Assembly (NCBI GenBank): GCA_028711355.1
Contig: JAQTSL010000038.1
Span: 1 to 16,856, forward strand
Length of the DNA: 16,856 nt
Reading direction: 5' to 3'
DNA from: Rhodoferax sp.
GTDB taxonomy: Bacteria; Pseudomonadota; Gammaproteobacteria; Burkholderiales; Burkholderiaceae_C
Shown: positions 1 to 7,800 of the stretch, one piece after another
Numbering within the stretch: the stretch's first letter is position 1
Layout: each line of letters opens with the position of its first letter
The notes under the pieces: generated by a model
Databases searched by the model: none
Told to the model about the DNA's origin: nothing
What the model saw: the letters and a program-made list of their open reading frames with translations, nothing else
Program-made: the position numbers and the translations under genes

Positions 1-567
1 GGTTATCCCGGGCTCAGCCGGGTAGGTGAATTTACCTTTTTGAATGTCCTTGACGATGACCTGGTCAAACCAGTTGCCCCGGCCGCTGCCGAAAAAGTCA
101 CCGGCGCGAATTACCACGGCGCGCACACCACTGCGCTGCAACTGCCTTTCCAGATCAACCCGGATGCGACCTTTTTCGGTACTTGGCAACTGCGCGGTGT
201 CCTCAAGCAGCACGGCGGGCATGTCAGCGCCGAAGTTGTAGACGTTGCCCGGCAGCATCAAGGTGGCGTTCAGGACACGCGTCACCGCAATCGCCGCCTC
301 CATCAGCGCCGGTGCCTGGGTGCGCCAGGCCTGGTTGGTATAGGCCGGGTTGGCGGCATGCAGCACCACGACGGCGCCGCGGGCAGCATCGACCAGCGCC
401 CGGGTGTCGCTCAGGTCAACGCCCAGCCACTCGACGCCGGGCATGGTGGGGGCCACGGCGCCGGGGCGGAGTTGCCCGAGCACGCGCCAACCCGCTTGCA
501 AAAAGGCGCGGGCCGCGGCCAGGCCAAAGCGACCGCGTGCGCCCAGAATCAATACCGTCAATGTCAT
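1..567 (-). CDS. NAD(P)-binding SDR/epimerase-like protein (C-terminus cut by window edge)
   Basis: The visible 189 codons start at the ATG at 567 and run off the window without a stop. The N-terminus is a Rossmann beta-alpha-beta with a glycine motif of GxxGxxG type (G9, G12, G15, in GARGRFG), preceded by a hydrophobic strand. Later segments such as 'VVLHAANPAY' and 'LMLPGNVYNFG' resemble the atypical/extended SDR family (NAD-dependent epimerase/dehydratase or NmrA-like), which bind NAD(P)H in the cytoplasm. A GGAG ribosome-binding site lies about 7 bases before the ATG and supports this start. The gene is divergent from the LysR gene at 673, a common layout in which the regulator controls its neighbour. 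The substrate cannot be told from the sequence. Family assignment is firm; exact function is open. Confidence 0.85.
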   Translation of the reverse strand, partial: MTLTVLILGARGRFGLAAARAFLQAGWRVLGQLRPGAVAPTMPGVEWLGVDLSDTRALVDAARGAVVVLHAANPAYTNQAWRTQAPALMEAAIAVTRVLNATLMLPGNVYNFGADMPAVLLEDTAQLPSTEKGRIRVDLERQLQRSGVRAVVIRAGDFFGSGRGNWFDQVIVKDIQKGKFTYPAEPGIT

Positions 568-598
568 GAAATTCTCCGCCTGTTGAACCAATGGGGAG

Positions 599-628
599 AT
601 TGTGCAAGGCCATCGCTTGCGCCACAAT
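599..628. promoter_or_regulatory. Inverted repeat between SDR and LysR genes, candidate LysR binding site
   Basis: The 105-base divergent intergenic region holds an interrupted inverted repeat: ATTGTGCAAG at 599-608 faces CTTGC-gcc-ACAAT at 616-628. The arms pair except for a 3-base bulge. LysR-type regulators typically bind dyads of this size between themselves and a divergent target. That this repeat is the operator is inferred from position and symmetry only. Confidence 0.4.
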
Positions 629-672
629 TGCATAAATGTCCATAACAGACTCTCATGATTGAATAACACGAC

Positions 673-1572
673 ATGACCGACTCATTGCAGCGCGACTTTG
701 ACTGGCGTTTGATCCGCTCATTTCTGGCGGCACTCGATCAGGGCAGCCTGCTCGGCGCGGCACGCGTCATCAAGAGCAGCCAGCCGACACTGGGACGGCA
801 CATCACCGAGCTGGAGAGTCAGCTCGGCTGCGTTTTGTTCGAGCGCACCGGTCGCGGTCTGGTACCCACCGCCACGGCGCTCCAACTGGCCGCTGCGGCG
901 CGCAGCATGGAAGCCGGCGCCAACCAGTTGGCACGCACACTGGCCGGCGCACAAACGCAGACCAGCGGCAGCGTGCGCATCACCGCCAGCGTACCGGTGG
1001 CGGTGCACCTGCTGCCGCCGGTGCTGGCGCAGATGCACATGAGTCTGCCCGGCATCCAGATCGAGCTGGTGTCGAGCAACCAGGTCAGCAACCTGCTGCG
1101 CCGCGAGGCCGATATTGCGGTGCGTATGCTGCGCCCACAGCAGAGCACGCTGGTAGCCAGGAAAATCGGCGAGGTGGCATTGGGTGTTTATGCCCACCGA
1201 AACTACCTGGCGCGCCAGCGCCCCTTGCGCCAGCCCAGCGACCTGTTGCAGCACGAATTGATCGGCAGCGACACCGACAAGACGATCCTGCAAGGCTTTG
1301 CAGCGCTGGGGTTGCCCATCACGCGCGATGCGTTTGTGCTGCGCAGCGACGATTTCATTGTGCAGTGGCAGGCCGTTCGGGCCGGTCTGGGGGTGGGTTT
1401 CATGGCCGATTACGTTGCGCGCAGCGACCCTGACGTGGTGCAGGTGCTTGCGGGCCAGCTCAAAATTCCACCGCTTCCGATGTGGCTGGCGGTGCACCGC
1501 GAGATCCGCACCAGCCAACGCATCCGGGCGGTCTATGATTTCCTGGCTGAGTCCCTGCCCCAAATGATCTGA
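673..1572 (+). CDS. LysR-family transcriptional regulator
   Basis: The 299-residue length is typical of LysR regulators. The N-terminal winged helix-turn-helix covers about residues 9-66, with the recognition helix around 'SSQPTLGRHITELE' and the usual 'LFERTGRGLVPT' wing. A linker helix follows to about residue 90. The rest is a periplasmic-binding-protein-like effector domain (about 92-297), including 'GSVRITASVPVAVHLLPPVL' and 'GLGVGFMADYVA'. The protein acts as a cytoplasmic DNA-binding activator or repressor. It is divergent from the SDR gene and 82 bases upstream of the alpha/beta hydrolase, so either could be its target. The start at 673 fits the HTH position, although no strong ribosome-binding site is visible. 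Effector unknown. Confidence 0.93.
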   Translation: MTDSLQRDFDWRLIRSFLAALDQGSLLGAARVIKSSQPTLGRHITELESQLGCVLFERTGRGLVPTATALQLAAAARSMEAGANQLARTLAGAQTQTSGSVRITASVPVAVHLLPPVLAQMHMSLPGIQIELVSSNQVSNLLRREADIAVRMLRPQQSTLVARKIGEVALGVYAHRNYLARQRPLRQPSDLLQHELIGSDTDKTILQGFAALGLPITRDAFVLRSDDFIVQWQAVRAGLGVGFMADYVARSDPDVVQVLAGQLKIPPLPMWLAVHREIRTSQRIRAVYDFLAESLPQMI

Positions 1573-1607
1573 CAAAACCGACCATGCATACCTACTCACA
1601 AGCCGTG

Positions 1608-1622
1608 GCGCACACTGTGCGC
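1608..1622. repeat. Perfect 6-bp palindrome between LysR and hydrolase genes
   Basis: GCGCAC at 1608-1613 and GTGCGC at 1617-1622 are separated by three bases, in the 82-base gap between the LysR stop and the hydrolase start. No T-run follows, so a normal intrinsic terminator is unlikely. It could be an operator for the hydrolase or a transcript-stabilising hairpin. The symmetry is seen; its role is a guess. Confidence 0.35.
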
Positions 1623-1654
1623 TGGCCAACCCGCACTGGGCTCGAGGCCACACC

Positions 1655-2560
1655 ATGAACTGGTTTGAAGATTTCGCGCCCCGCCGCTTTGAGGTCAATG
1701 GCGTGCAGCTTTTTGCCCGTGTCTCACGCGGCGCGCCCGGCAAGCGCCCGGCGCTGCTGCTGTTGCACGGTTTTCCGCAAACGCACGCCCTGTGGCAGCG
1801 GGTGGCGCAGCACCTGGTGAATGACTTTTATCTGGTGCTGCCGGACCTGCGCGGCTACGGCGACTCCAGCAAATACCCGGGATTGGCCGACCACAGCAAC
1901 TACAGCAAACGCGCCATGGCCCAGGACATGGTGGCGCTGATGGATGTGCTGGGCCTGGACCGTTTTGGCGTCTGCGGCCATGACCGCGGCGGCCGTGTCG
2001 CGCACCGGTTGGCGCTGGATCACCCGGCGCGGGTAAGCCGGTTGTGCGTGATCGACATTGCGCCGACGCTGGACATGTACGACGCCACTGATTTCGAATT
2101 CGCCCGCGCCTACTACCACTGGTTTCACCTGATCCAGCCGGCGCCGCTACCCGAGCTGATGATTGGCGGCAACTCACTGGCTTACCTGCACCACAAGCTC
2201 GGTGGCTGGGGCACCGGTGGCATGGACCATATCGAACCGGCGGCGCTGGCCGAGTACGAACGCTGCTTTTGCCAACCAGAGACCATTCACGCCGTGTGCG
2301 AAGACTACCGCGCCAGTGCCGGCATTGACCTGGAACACGACCGCCAGAGCCGCTCACAGGGCCAGAAGATTGCCTGCGATACGCTGGTGCTGTGGGGCGA
2401 GCGCGGCGTCGTGCACAAAATGTTCCAACCGGTGGCACTCTGGCAGGCGCAATGCGCGGGCGTGGTCAGCGGCCAAGTCCTGGCTGCCGGCCACTTTATT
2501 CCCGAGGAGTTACCACAGGAAACAGCACGCACCTTGCGGGATTTTTTTGCGGCTACATGA
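1655..2560 (+). CDS. Fluoroacetate dehalogenase-like alpha/beta hydrolase
   Basis: A 301-residue alpha/beta hydrolase of the haloalkane dehalogenase/epoxide hydrolase branch. The oxyanion-hole segment is HGFPQTH (residues 38-44), and the nucleophile elbow is GHDRGGR with Asp110. The other catalytic residues are Asp134 and His280. Arg111 and Arg114 match the carboxylate-binding arginines of fluoroacetate dehalogenases. His155, Trp156 and Tyr218 match the fluoride-binding set, and Trp185 is also present. These enzymes (EC 3.8.1.3) hydrolyse haloacetates such as fluoroacetate to glycolate and halide through an aspartyl-ester intermediate; other 2-haloacids or esters remain possible substrates. 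A GAGG ribosome-binding site lies 8 bases before the ATG. It follows the LysR gene on the same strand and may be controlled by it. Family and active site are clear; the natural substrate is inferred. Confidence 0.87.
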   Translation: MNWFEDFAPRRFEVNGVQLFARVSRGAPGKRPALLLLHGFPQTHALWQRVAQHLVNDFYLVLPDLRGYGDSSKYPGLADHSNYSKRAMAQDMVALMDVLGLDRFGVCGHDRGGRVAHRLALDHPARVSRLCVIDIAPTLDMYDATDFEFARAYYHWFHLIQPAPLPELMIGGNSLAYLHHKLGGWGTGGMDHIEPAALAEYERCFCQPETIHAVCEDYRASAGIDLEHDRQSRSQGQKIACDTLVLWGERGVVHKMFQPVALWQAQCAGVVSGQVLAAGHFIPEELPQETARTLRDFFAAT

Positions 2561-2627
2561 CGGTGCCGCCAGCCGTCGACCACACCACGGGCGTGATGGA
2601 AATAGCAGGCAGTCAGCAGCGTGGCGG

Positions 2628-2933
2628 TCAAGCTGCGGCCTGATAGACACGAATGCGCGGGGCGATCTTGTCAAGTGTCTGCCTGGTGATGGTACGCATG
2701 TCGTACTCGGTTTGCAGATTCAGCCAGTAGCGTGGCTCCATGCTGAAAAACAGCCCCAGACGCAAAGCCGTATCAGCCGTGATGGGGCGGGCGCCATTGA
2801 CGATGTCGCTGATGCGACTCGGCGGCACATCCATGTCGCTTGAGAGTTGTCGCGCAGTAATCCCCATGGGTTTCATGAACTCTTCGAGCAGGATTTCACC
2901 GGGGTGAATTTCGTCAAGCAAGCTGTCTGTCAT
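2628..2933 (-). CDS. higA: HigA-type antitoxin, XRE-family
   Basis: A 101-residue protein with the opening typical of HigA antitoxins ('IHPGEILLEEFMKPMGI') and an XRE helix-turn-helix at about residues 26-55 ('TARQLSSDMDVPPSRISDIVNG'). It ends in the usual 'EPRYWLNLQTEYDMR' helix region. It is expected to bind and neutralise HigB and to repress the operon promoter through its HTH. It lies 22 bases downstream of higB in the same direction, in the toxin-first order normal for hig operons. A GGAG ribosome-binding site 6 bases before the ATG supports the start and independent translation. It looks complete. Confidence 0.95.
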   Translation of the reverse strand: MTDSLLDEIHPGEILLEEFMKPMGITARQLSSDMDVPPSRISDIVNGARPITADTALRLGLFFSMEPRYWLNLQTEYDMRTITRQTLDKIAPRIRVYQAAA

Positions 2934-2955
2934 GGTTGGACTCCAAAATCAAATA

Positions 2956-3234
2956 TCAGTGGTAATCGACAATTTCCACGCGGTACGCACCGTCGTCATG
3001 CCAGACAAAACAGATGCGCCATTGGTCATTGATGCGGATGCTGTGTTGGCCTTTTCGGTCATTTTTAAGCACTTCCAGCATGTTGCCCGGCGGGATGCGC
3101 AAACTGTTGATTTCAGTGGCTGCGCTGAGTTGCAGCAACTTGCGTCGCGCTACACGCTCGATATTTTTGAACCGGGCCACTGCCAGGCTGTGAAATAAAG
3201 CCTCAGTGTCAGCACAAGTGAAAGAGCGAATCAT
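2956..3234 (-). CDS. higB: HigB-type toxin, RelE/ParE-superfamily mRNA interferase
   Basis: A 92-residue protein of usual HigB length. It has the family's layout: an N-terminal 'MIRSFTCADTEALFH', the central 'RRKLLQLSAATEINSLRIPPGNMLEVL', and the C-terminal beta core 'HSIRINDQWRICFVWHDDGAYRVEIVDYH'. HigB toxins cleave mRNA on the ribosome and are held inactive by HigA. It is the first gene of the hig operon, followed by higA. No ribosome-binding site precedes the ATG; a TACAAT box ends 6 bases upstream, so the transcript may be leaderless. The gene looks intact, so the pair is probably functional. Confidence 0.95.
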   Translation of the reverse strand: MIRSFTCADTEALFHSLAVARFKNIERVARRKLLQLSAATEINSLRIPPGNMLEVLKNDRKGQHSIRINDQWRICFVWHDDGAYRVEIVDYH

Positions 3235-3240
3235 GGGTGG

Positions 3241-3276
3241 ATTGTAATCTGTGTATTGGATTCTGTACCGCAGAAT
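3241..3276 (-). promoter_or_regulatory. hig operon promoter with dyad operator
   Basis: Read on the minus strand, TACAAT (plus positions 3241-3246) is a good -10 box, and a weak -35 (GGTACA, 3264-3269) sits 17 bases further upstream. The inverted repeat ATTCTG-taccg-CAGAAT (3260-3276) covers that -35, as expected for HigA autorepression. The -10 ends only 6 bases before the higB ATG. The boxes and repeat are seen; their use is inferred. Confidence 0.5.
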
Positions 3277-3385
3277 TATGATGTCCTGCCAGGTGCAGCA
3301 GGCTCGCCATGCACCTTGGCGAAGGTCAGGATGATTTCTCGGATGAGTTTGCGCTGAGGCTGGGAGCTTGAGGAAAGCGCCCTTG
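3276..3385 (-). pseudogene. Frameshifted C-terminal remnant of an XRE regulator related to the gene at 8833-9255
   Basis: Positions 3305-3380 align with 8868-8943, same orientation, at roughly five-sixths identity by eye, with a 2-base gap. Read on the minus strand, the remnant encodes 'KLIREIILTFAKVHGE', ending in TAA at 3276-3278. The intact gene encodes 'KIIREVILTFAKVHGD'. The gap puts 'AFLKLPA' and the following part in different frames, and nothing further upstream of the gene survives. It is therefore a dead fragment of a paralogue. It directly abuts the start region of the ImmA/IrrE gene, so the junction is probably an old recombination or insertion point. Confidence 0.75.
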
Positions 3386-3400
3386 GTTCAGACTCGCGCC

Positions 3401-4534
3401 ATGTCTGCCAAGGCCCACATCAATCCCAACATCTTGCGCTGGATGCGTGAGCGCGGTGGGCTGGACGTGAGTGATGCCGCCCACGCCGCCAGCCTTTCGC
3501 CAGACCAACTGATCCGTTGGGAAGCGGGCGAAAGCCAACCCACATTTATTCAGGCGCAGAAACTGGCTCAGGCCCTGCACGCGCCGTTTGGCTACCTGTT
3601 TCTGGCGGAACCACCCGCTGAAAACCTGCCCCTGCCCGACCTGCGCACCGTGGGCGGCGCCCCTGTGCCGCGCCCGAGCCTCGATTTGCTGGACACCATC
3701 CGCCTGTCGCTACAACGGCAGGCCTGGTATCTGGATCACCAGCATGACCAGGACGCGCAGCCCCTGCCCTTTGTGGCGCGCTTTGCAACGGATGCCCCGG
3801 TGCGAGCGGTGGTCGCTGACATGCGGGCCGTGCTGGGCATTGACGTAGAGACCGGCCAGCGCAACTGGGAAGTCTATTCCCGCCAACTGGTCGATGCAGC
3901 AGAGGCTGCTGGCATCCTCATCATGCGCAGTGGCATCGTTGGCAACAACACGCACCGCCCGCTGGACGTGGCTGAGTTCAGAGGCTTTGCCATCAGCCAT
4001 GCACTAGCCCCCCTCGTATTCATCAACAGCGCCGATGCCCCGGCCGCACGCCTGTTCACCCTGATGCACGAACTTGCCCATCTGTGGGTAGGCAGCAGCG
4101 GCATATCCAACGCCAGCCCGGGCAACGCCCGGCATGAAGAAATGTTCTGCAACGCCGTGGCCGGTGAGTTTCTGGCCCCGCATGACGTGTTCACCCCTCT
4201 GTGGACTGCCAGCACCGCCAGCCTGCGCGAGCGCCTGGCCGAACTGGCCCAGCGCTTTCATGTCAGCCGCCTCGTCGTCATGCGCCGCGCGCTGGACCTG
4301 GGCCTGGTGGATCACGCCACCTATTGGCAACACTACCAGGCCGAACTGGCCGCCTTCCGAAACAAACCCGGTGGCGGTGGCAACTTTTACCGCAATGCCA
4401 GCGTCAAGAACAGCAAACGCTTTGCCCGCGCCGTGCTGACCGAGACCCTGAGCGGCCGACTGCTGCTGCGCGATGCTGGGCGCCTGCTGGGCGTGCAGCC
4501 AGGCAAGCTGCGGCTGCTTGCTGTAAATTCCTAG
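3401..4534 (+). CDS. XRE-family regulator with ImmA/IrrE zinc-metallopeptidase domain
   Basis: A 377-residue two-domain protein. An XRE helix-turn-helix occupies about residues 10-65 ('DVSDAAHAASLSPDQLIRWE'). A COG2856/DUF955 ImmA/IrrE domain follows, with the zinc site HELAH at residues 223-227 and a downstream E247 in 'EEMFCNAVAGEFLAP' as the likely third ligand. Relatives cleave repressors or act as antitoxin-like regulators, and this architecture is often encoded just upstream of a DUF4411 PIN-like toxin. I chose the ATG at 3401 because the in-frame TTG at 3368 lies inside the regulator remnant; no strong ribosome-binding site precedes either. The C-terminus ('FYRNASVKNSKRFARAV...') matches this architecture. 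Only a scrap of a possible partner is left downstream, so it may be an orphan antitoxin. Function is inferred from family. Confidence 0.88.
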   Translation: MSAKAHINPNILRWMRERGGLDVSDAAHAASLSPDQLIRWEAGESQPTFIQAQKLAQALHAPFGYLFLAEPPAENLPLPDLRTVGGAPVPRPSLDLLDTIRLSLQRQAWYLDHQHDQDAQPLPFVARFATDAPVRAVVADMRAVLGIDVETGQRNWEVYSRQLVDAAEAAGILIMRSGIVGNNTHRPLDVAEFRGFAISHALAPLVFINSADAPAARLFTLMHELAHLWVGSSGISNASPGNARHEEMFCNAVAGEFLAPHDVFTPLWTASTASLRERLAELAQRFHVSRLVVMRRALDLGLVDHATYWQHYQAELAAFRNKPGGGGNFYRNASVKNSKRFARAVLTETLSGRLLLRDAGRLLGVQPGKLRLLAVNS

Positions 4535-4539
4535 CCCCC

Positions 4540-4665
4540 ACTGTCGTTTATCAGCACTTTGGGGTGCCGTTTGTGGATACGTTTGAGCTGCTGAATGCGT
4601 TGGAGGCGCGGTTTGTGTTGGAGGGACTGAAATCGACCCATAAACGACCTTTGAACGTACGGTAG
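4540..4665 (+). pseudogene. Remnant of a DUF4411-type partner gene (C-terminus only)
   Basis: Six bases after the ImmA/IrrE stop, a +1-shifted frame encodes 'YQHFGVPFVDTFELLNALEA' and then 'RFVLEG'. This resembles the C-terminal end of DUF4411 proteins (small PIN-like presumed toxins), which usually finish with a 'GVxxxDTFELLRxLGARF' type segment. No start codon or N-terminal PIN-like part exists here, so most of the gene is deleted and the reading frame then runs on to a stop at 4665. Recognition is from memory of the family and a short stretch only, so confidence is moderate. Confidence 0.5.
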
Positions 4666-4843
4666 AGTCGCCCCGAAGCTGACATCGGGATGGGATGCTT
4701 GGGCGGCCTCGTTGATGTCCGCACGGAACTTGTCTCTTGTTTCATCGCGGTCCTCGCGGAGCGCAGCCGTATGCCCCCCCCATCAGGTGGGCTTTGCGGG
4801 TCTCACCGATAGCTTTTCCGGGCAGAGTCGGCCCGACGATCAC
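4636..4843 (-). pseudogene. Broken short reading frame downstream of the large nuclease gene
   Basis: A GTG at 4843 overlaps the stop of the 1268-residue gene by 4 bases (GTGA), a typical translational-coupling layout. The frame encodes 33 residues ('VIVGPTLPGKAIGETRKAHL...') and stops at 4742. A run of eight G residues on this strand (4774-4781) interrupts it. With one G fewer, the frame continues as 'HTAALREDRDETRDKFRAD' and 'INEAAQASHPDVSFGATLPYV', which looks like real coding sequence, before entering the DUF4411 scrap. I recognise no family. It is probably the surviving 5' end of a second gene of the nuclease operon, cut off by the junction near 4640. The rest of the 305-base gap between 4535 and 4839 holds only this and the previous remnant. 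Confidence 0.4.
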
Positions 4844-7800
4844 AAACCGGCAAGATCAGCGAAGAGCGAAATGCGGACTTGGCCCGCCAGACTCTGCACG
4901 AACTGCATCGGCACGGGATTCTTGAATACCAGATGACTTTCGATTCGGCTTCCCTTCGGCATGCCGATGAATCCGCAAGCATCATCTGCGCGTTGCTCCA
5001 CGACAGTGACCCGATCAAGGTGTTTCTTAAGCAAATCGGGTTTGCCGTTACTCATCATCTCTCCACGGAAATCTGAGAGCTGCTCTGCGATTTCCCCAGG
5101 AGTCTTCTTGTACTGAACATCCTTGCACTCAATGATCAGGATGCGGCCCCTGGCTGGGTCCCACGCGAGAACGTCGATGTCGCCGTAGTTGCGATCAAGA
5201 CCTTGACGCAGTAGCTTGGTGGGCTTGATCTCGCACTCGACAAGCCATCCGAGGTTTTTCAAGGTGGCCGCCACCTGGGCGTTGAACTCCAGACCAAGCT
5301 TGGCCCGGCTACGTCCGCGCCAAGCCAGCATGGCGGCGCCGAGTTGCCAGTCAGGGTAGTCGCCCCGGTAGTAGTTCGAGACGGTATAGCCAAAAGCTTC
5401 CCTTATCAGTCCGGGGCACACGAGGATCATCGGGTCGGCGTCCTCATCGACCTGCATCAGCGGTCGGCGAAGGGCGCTCAGGCGACGACGAAATCGCCAG
5501 GGGTGCCTGTCGACGGGTCGATAGCCATCGGGCACGGTCCGCCATGCCCCCCGGTGTTCTAAGAGGAGAAGTTCAGCAATGGTGTGCGCCGCCGCGGCGC
5601 CGCCCATCAAGGCAGCGAGCTCGCTCTTGCGCATGGGGAATACAGATTGCTGCGCTTCAATCCCGCGGTCTTCCAGTTCATCAAGATATCGGCGCATGGT
5701 ATCGAGCGGCACGCCGAACTCAGCTTCCCACGCGGTCGAAAATTCCTGCAACCCTTCAATCTCCTCAGTGAGAATCCCTGCGGGTTCCTCGAGGTTGCTC
5801 CCGTAGCTTGAGGCGGCATCCTGGAAGCGCTGATCGCTCGCCGCCTTCGCGAAGGGATCAACCACGAGATCGAAGAAATCCGCGTGGACGTGGACGTCCC
5901 CCAACGGGCGGATGATCAGGCGCGGCGTCATCACGTCCCAGCGGATGCTGTCAGACCAGCCCCCAACGGCGAAGAGAGTCGACGCGAGCGCCATCAATCG
6001 GGTCAGGTCCAAGTCGCCTGGTGGGAAACCGCCAATTGAGGGCGACTCGCACACTGCCGCCTCGATCACGATGCGCGTGGATTGGGAAACTCCATTGAGC
6101 TTGTACTCATTGCGGGCCATGACCTCCAGCACCGCGGCCTTGTCCGAGTGAAGCGCTAGCTGGGCTGAAGCGGTACGCCGCCACCAGTCCCTTTGGGCGG
6201 CAGCCTGCTCGTAGTTCGACAGCAGCGCCTCGACAAGGTGTCGGCGGTTGAACCTCTTCAGGGATTGGCACAGTTCGTCTTCAAGGTTTGAAACAAGTCG
6301 ATTAAGGAAGTCGATGCAGGCATCCTTGCCAACAACCTCTCCGCCCTCTTCGCGGGTACGGACCCGCCACCCCAGGCCGATCTTTATGTAAGCGTCGTCG
6401 TATTTGCTGATCGTCGTGGGGTGGGCGTCGTGCAAAGCGCCGATGTGGTCGCGGAAGGTTTGCGCCACGAACGCATGGGACTGGCGCGCATGGACATCAG
6501 GAACGATTTCGCGCTTGATTGCCTCCAACATCTTTGACGAAGGAGGCTGGTCCGCGAGCTGGATCGCTCCGGCCAGCAAGGCGTCGATGAGCGCCTGCTC
6601 GGCGATATTCTCTGCATGAAATAGTGCCTGGCTGAACTGAGATTTGAACCTGAGTTCGATGACCCGAGCAGGTACATCGCACGCAAGTTGCACAGTATCC
6701 CGTGCCTCCGCGAGATCCAAGGGCGCCGCCGCGGGGTCGATACTTGCAGCGTCCGCTTCGAAGCAGCACCTCCACAGAATCACCCCGTCGGGAAGATTTG
6801 AGACACAGGCGTCAATCACGGGAGCCGCTCTGCCGAGCCACGTGGTGATCATCTTCCAACGCTGATGACCAAGTTCTCCGTCCACATCTGCTGGCAGCAC
6901 CAGTTCGGTCCACCATGTACGCTTGCGGGTGGGGCAAATGGCAAAGCGCGGGCGACCGCCGCGGTCAATAGCATAGACGGGCTCCAGCGAGCCCCTGGGT
7001 AGGAGTGGAAGCTCCGCCCGCCGCACAGGCCACCACTTTCCCTGTTGGTCCTTTTCTGCGTGAACGTCCCAGGTGCTGGCAACCTCGGCGCGCAATTCGA
7101 GCAGACTGTTCTGTTCGATCATCAGTTGTCCGGCGCCGTCCCAGTCGACAGGCACATCAGCGTGCGGGACGAGATGTCCAGCCAATTGACGCGACCACGC
7201 GACAAGATTGAGCAGGCCGTTGACGTTGTGCAGCCCGAGGCCTCGCTCAGCAAGAGCGTCCTGCGCGCCGAAGATGCGCCACAGATGCAGCGGCTTCATA
7301 TTCGGGGCCCAGCTCAGCGTCCAGAAGTCCGGTGCGCTGATAGTTTCAAGCCTCCAACCGTCGCGTTGCGTGTTGTTCAACCACAGAGAAACGTTCCGCC
7401 CGATGCCGCATCCGACGAGCAATGTGAGCCCGTCCCGAAAGTCGGGCAAGCCCCGCGCGCGCTGATAGGCCGGCTCTATGGCTTCATCAATGGGGTCGGC
7501 CAACGCACCGAAGGCGCTGAAGGCACCAGCCAAGCCTTCGTCCTCGAACCCATGCAGGGGATCGACGAAGAACAACAACTGAAGATGGCGGCCGCGATCG
7601 ACCTCCCAACTTAACGATGCGAACCACCCGTGTTCCGATGGCATGAAGCGAACCGGCGCTCCCGCTTGATCTCCCAGCAAGGGGGTGCGAGCAAAGAGTT
7701 CCCCGTAATCCCGAGCGAGCTCCGAAGCACACACGGACTCGTTCGGCCCAGAGCCAAAACGCTCGACGAATACACGCCTAACTGTGGCGCTTATTGCTGT

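Noticed and set aside
40..645. 201-codon open frame on the plus strand
   Set aside because: It is antisense to the Rossmann-fold SDR gene, which has a ribosome-binding site and a glycine motif.
718..1743. 341-codon open frame on the minus strand
   Set aside because: It lies opposite the LysR gene, which has clear domain support; the protein is rich in H, Q and A, as shadow frames are.
4774..4781. C8 run as a phase-variable promoter tract
   Set aside because: No promoter boxes lie around it; slippage within a decayed coding frame explains it better.
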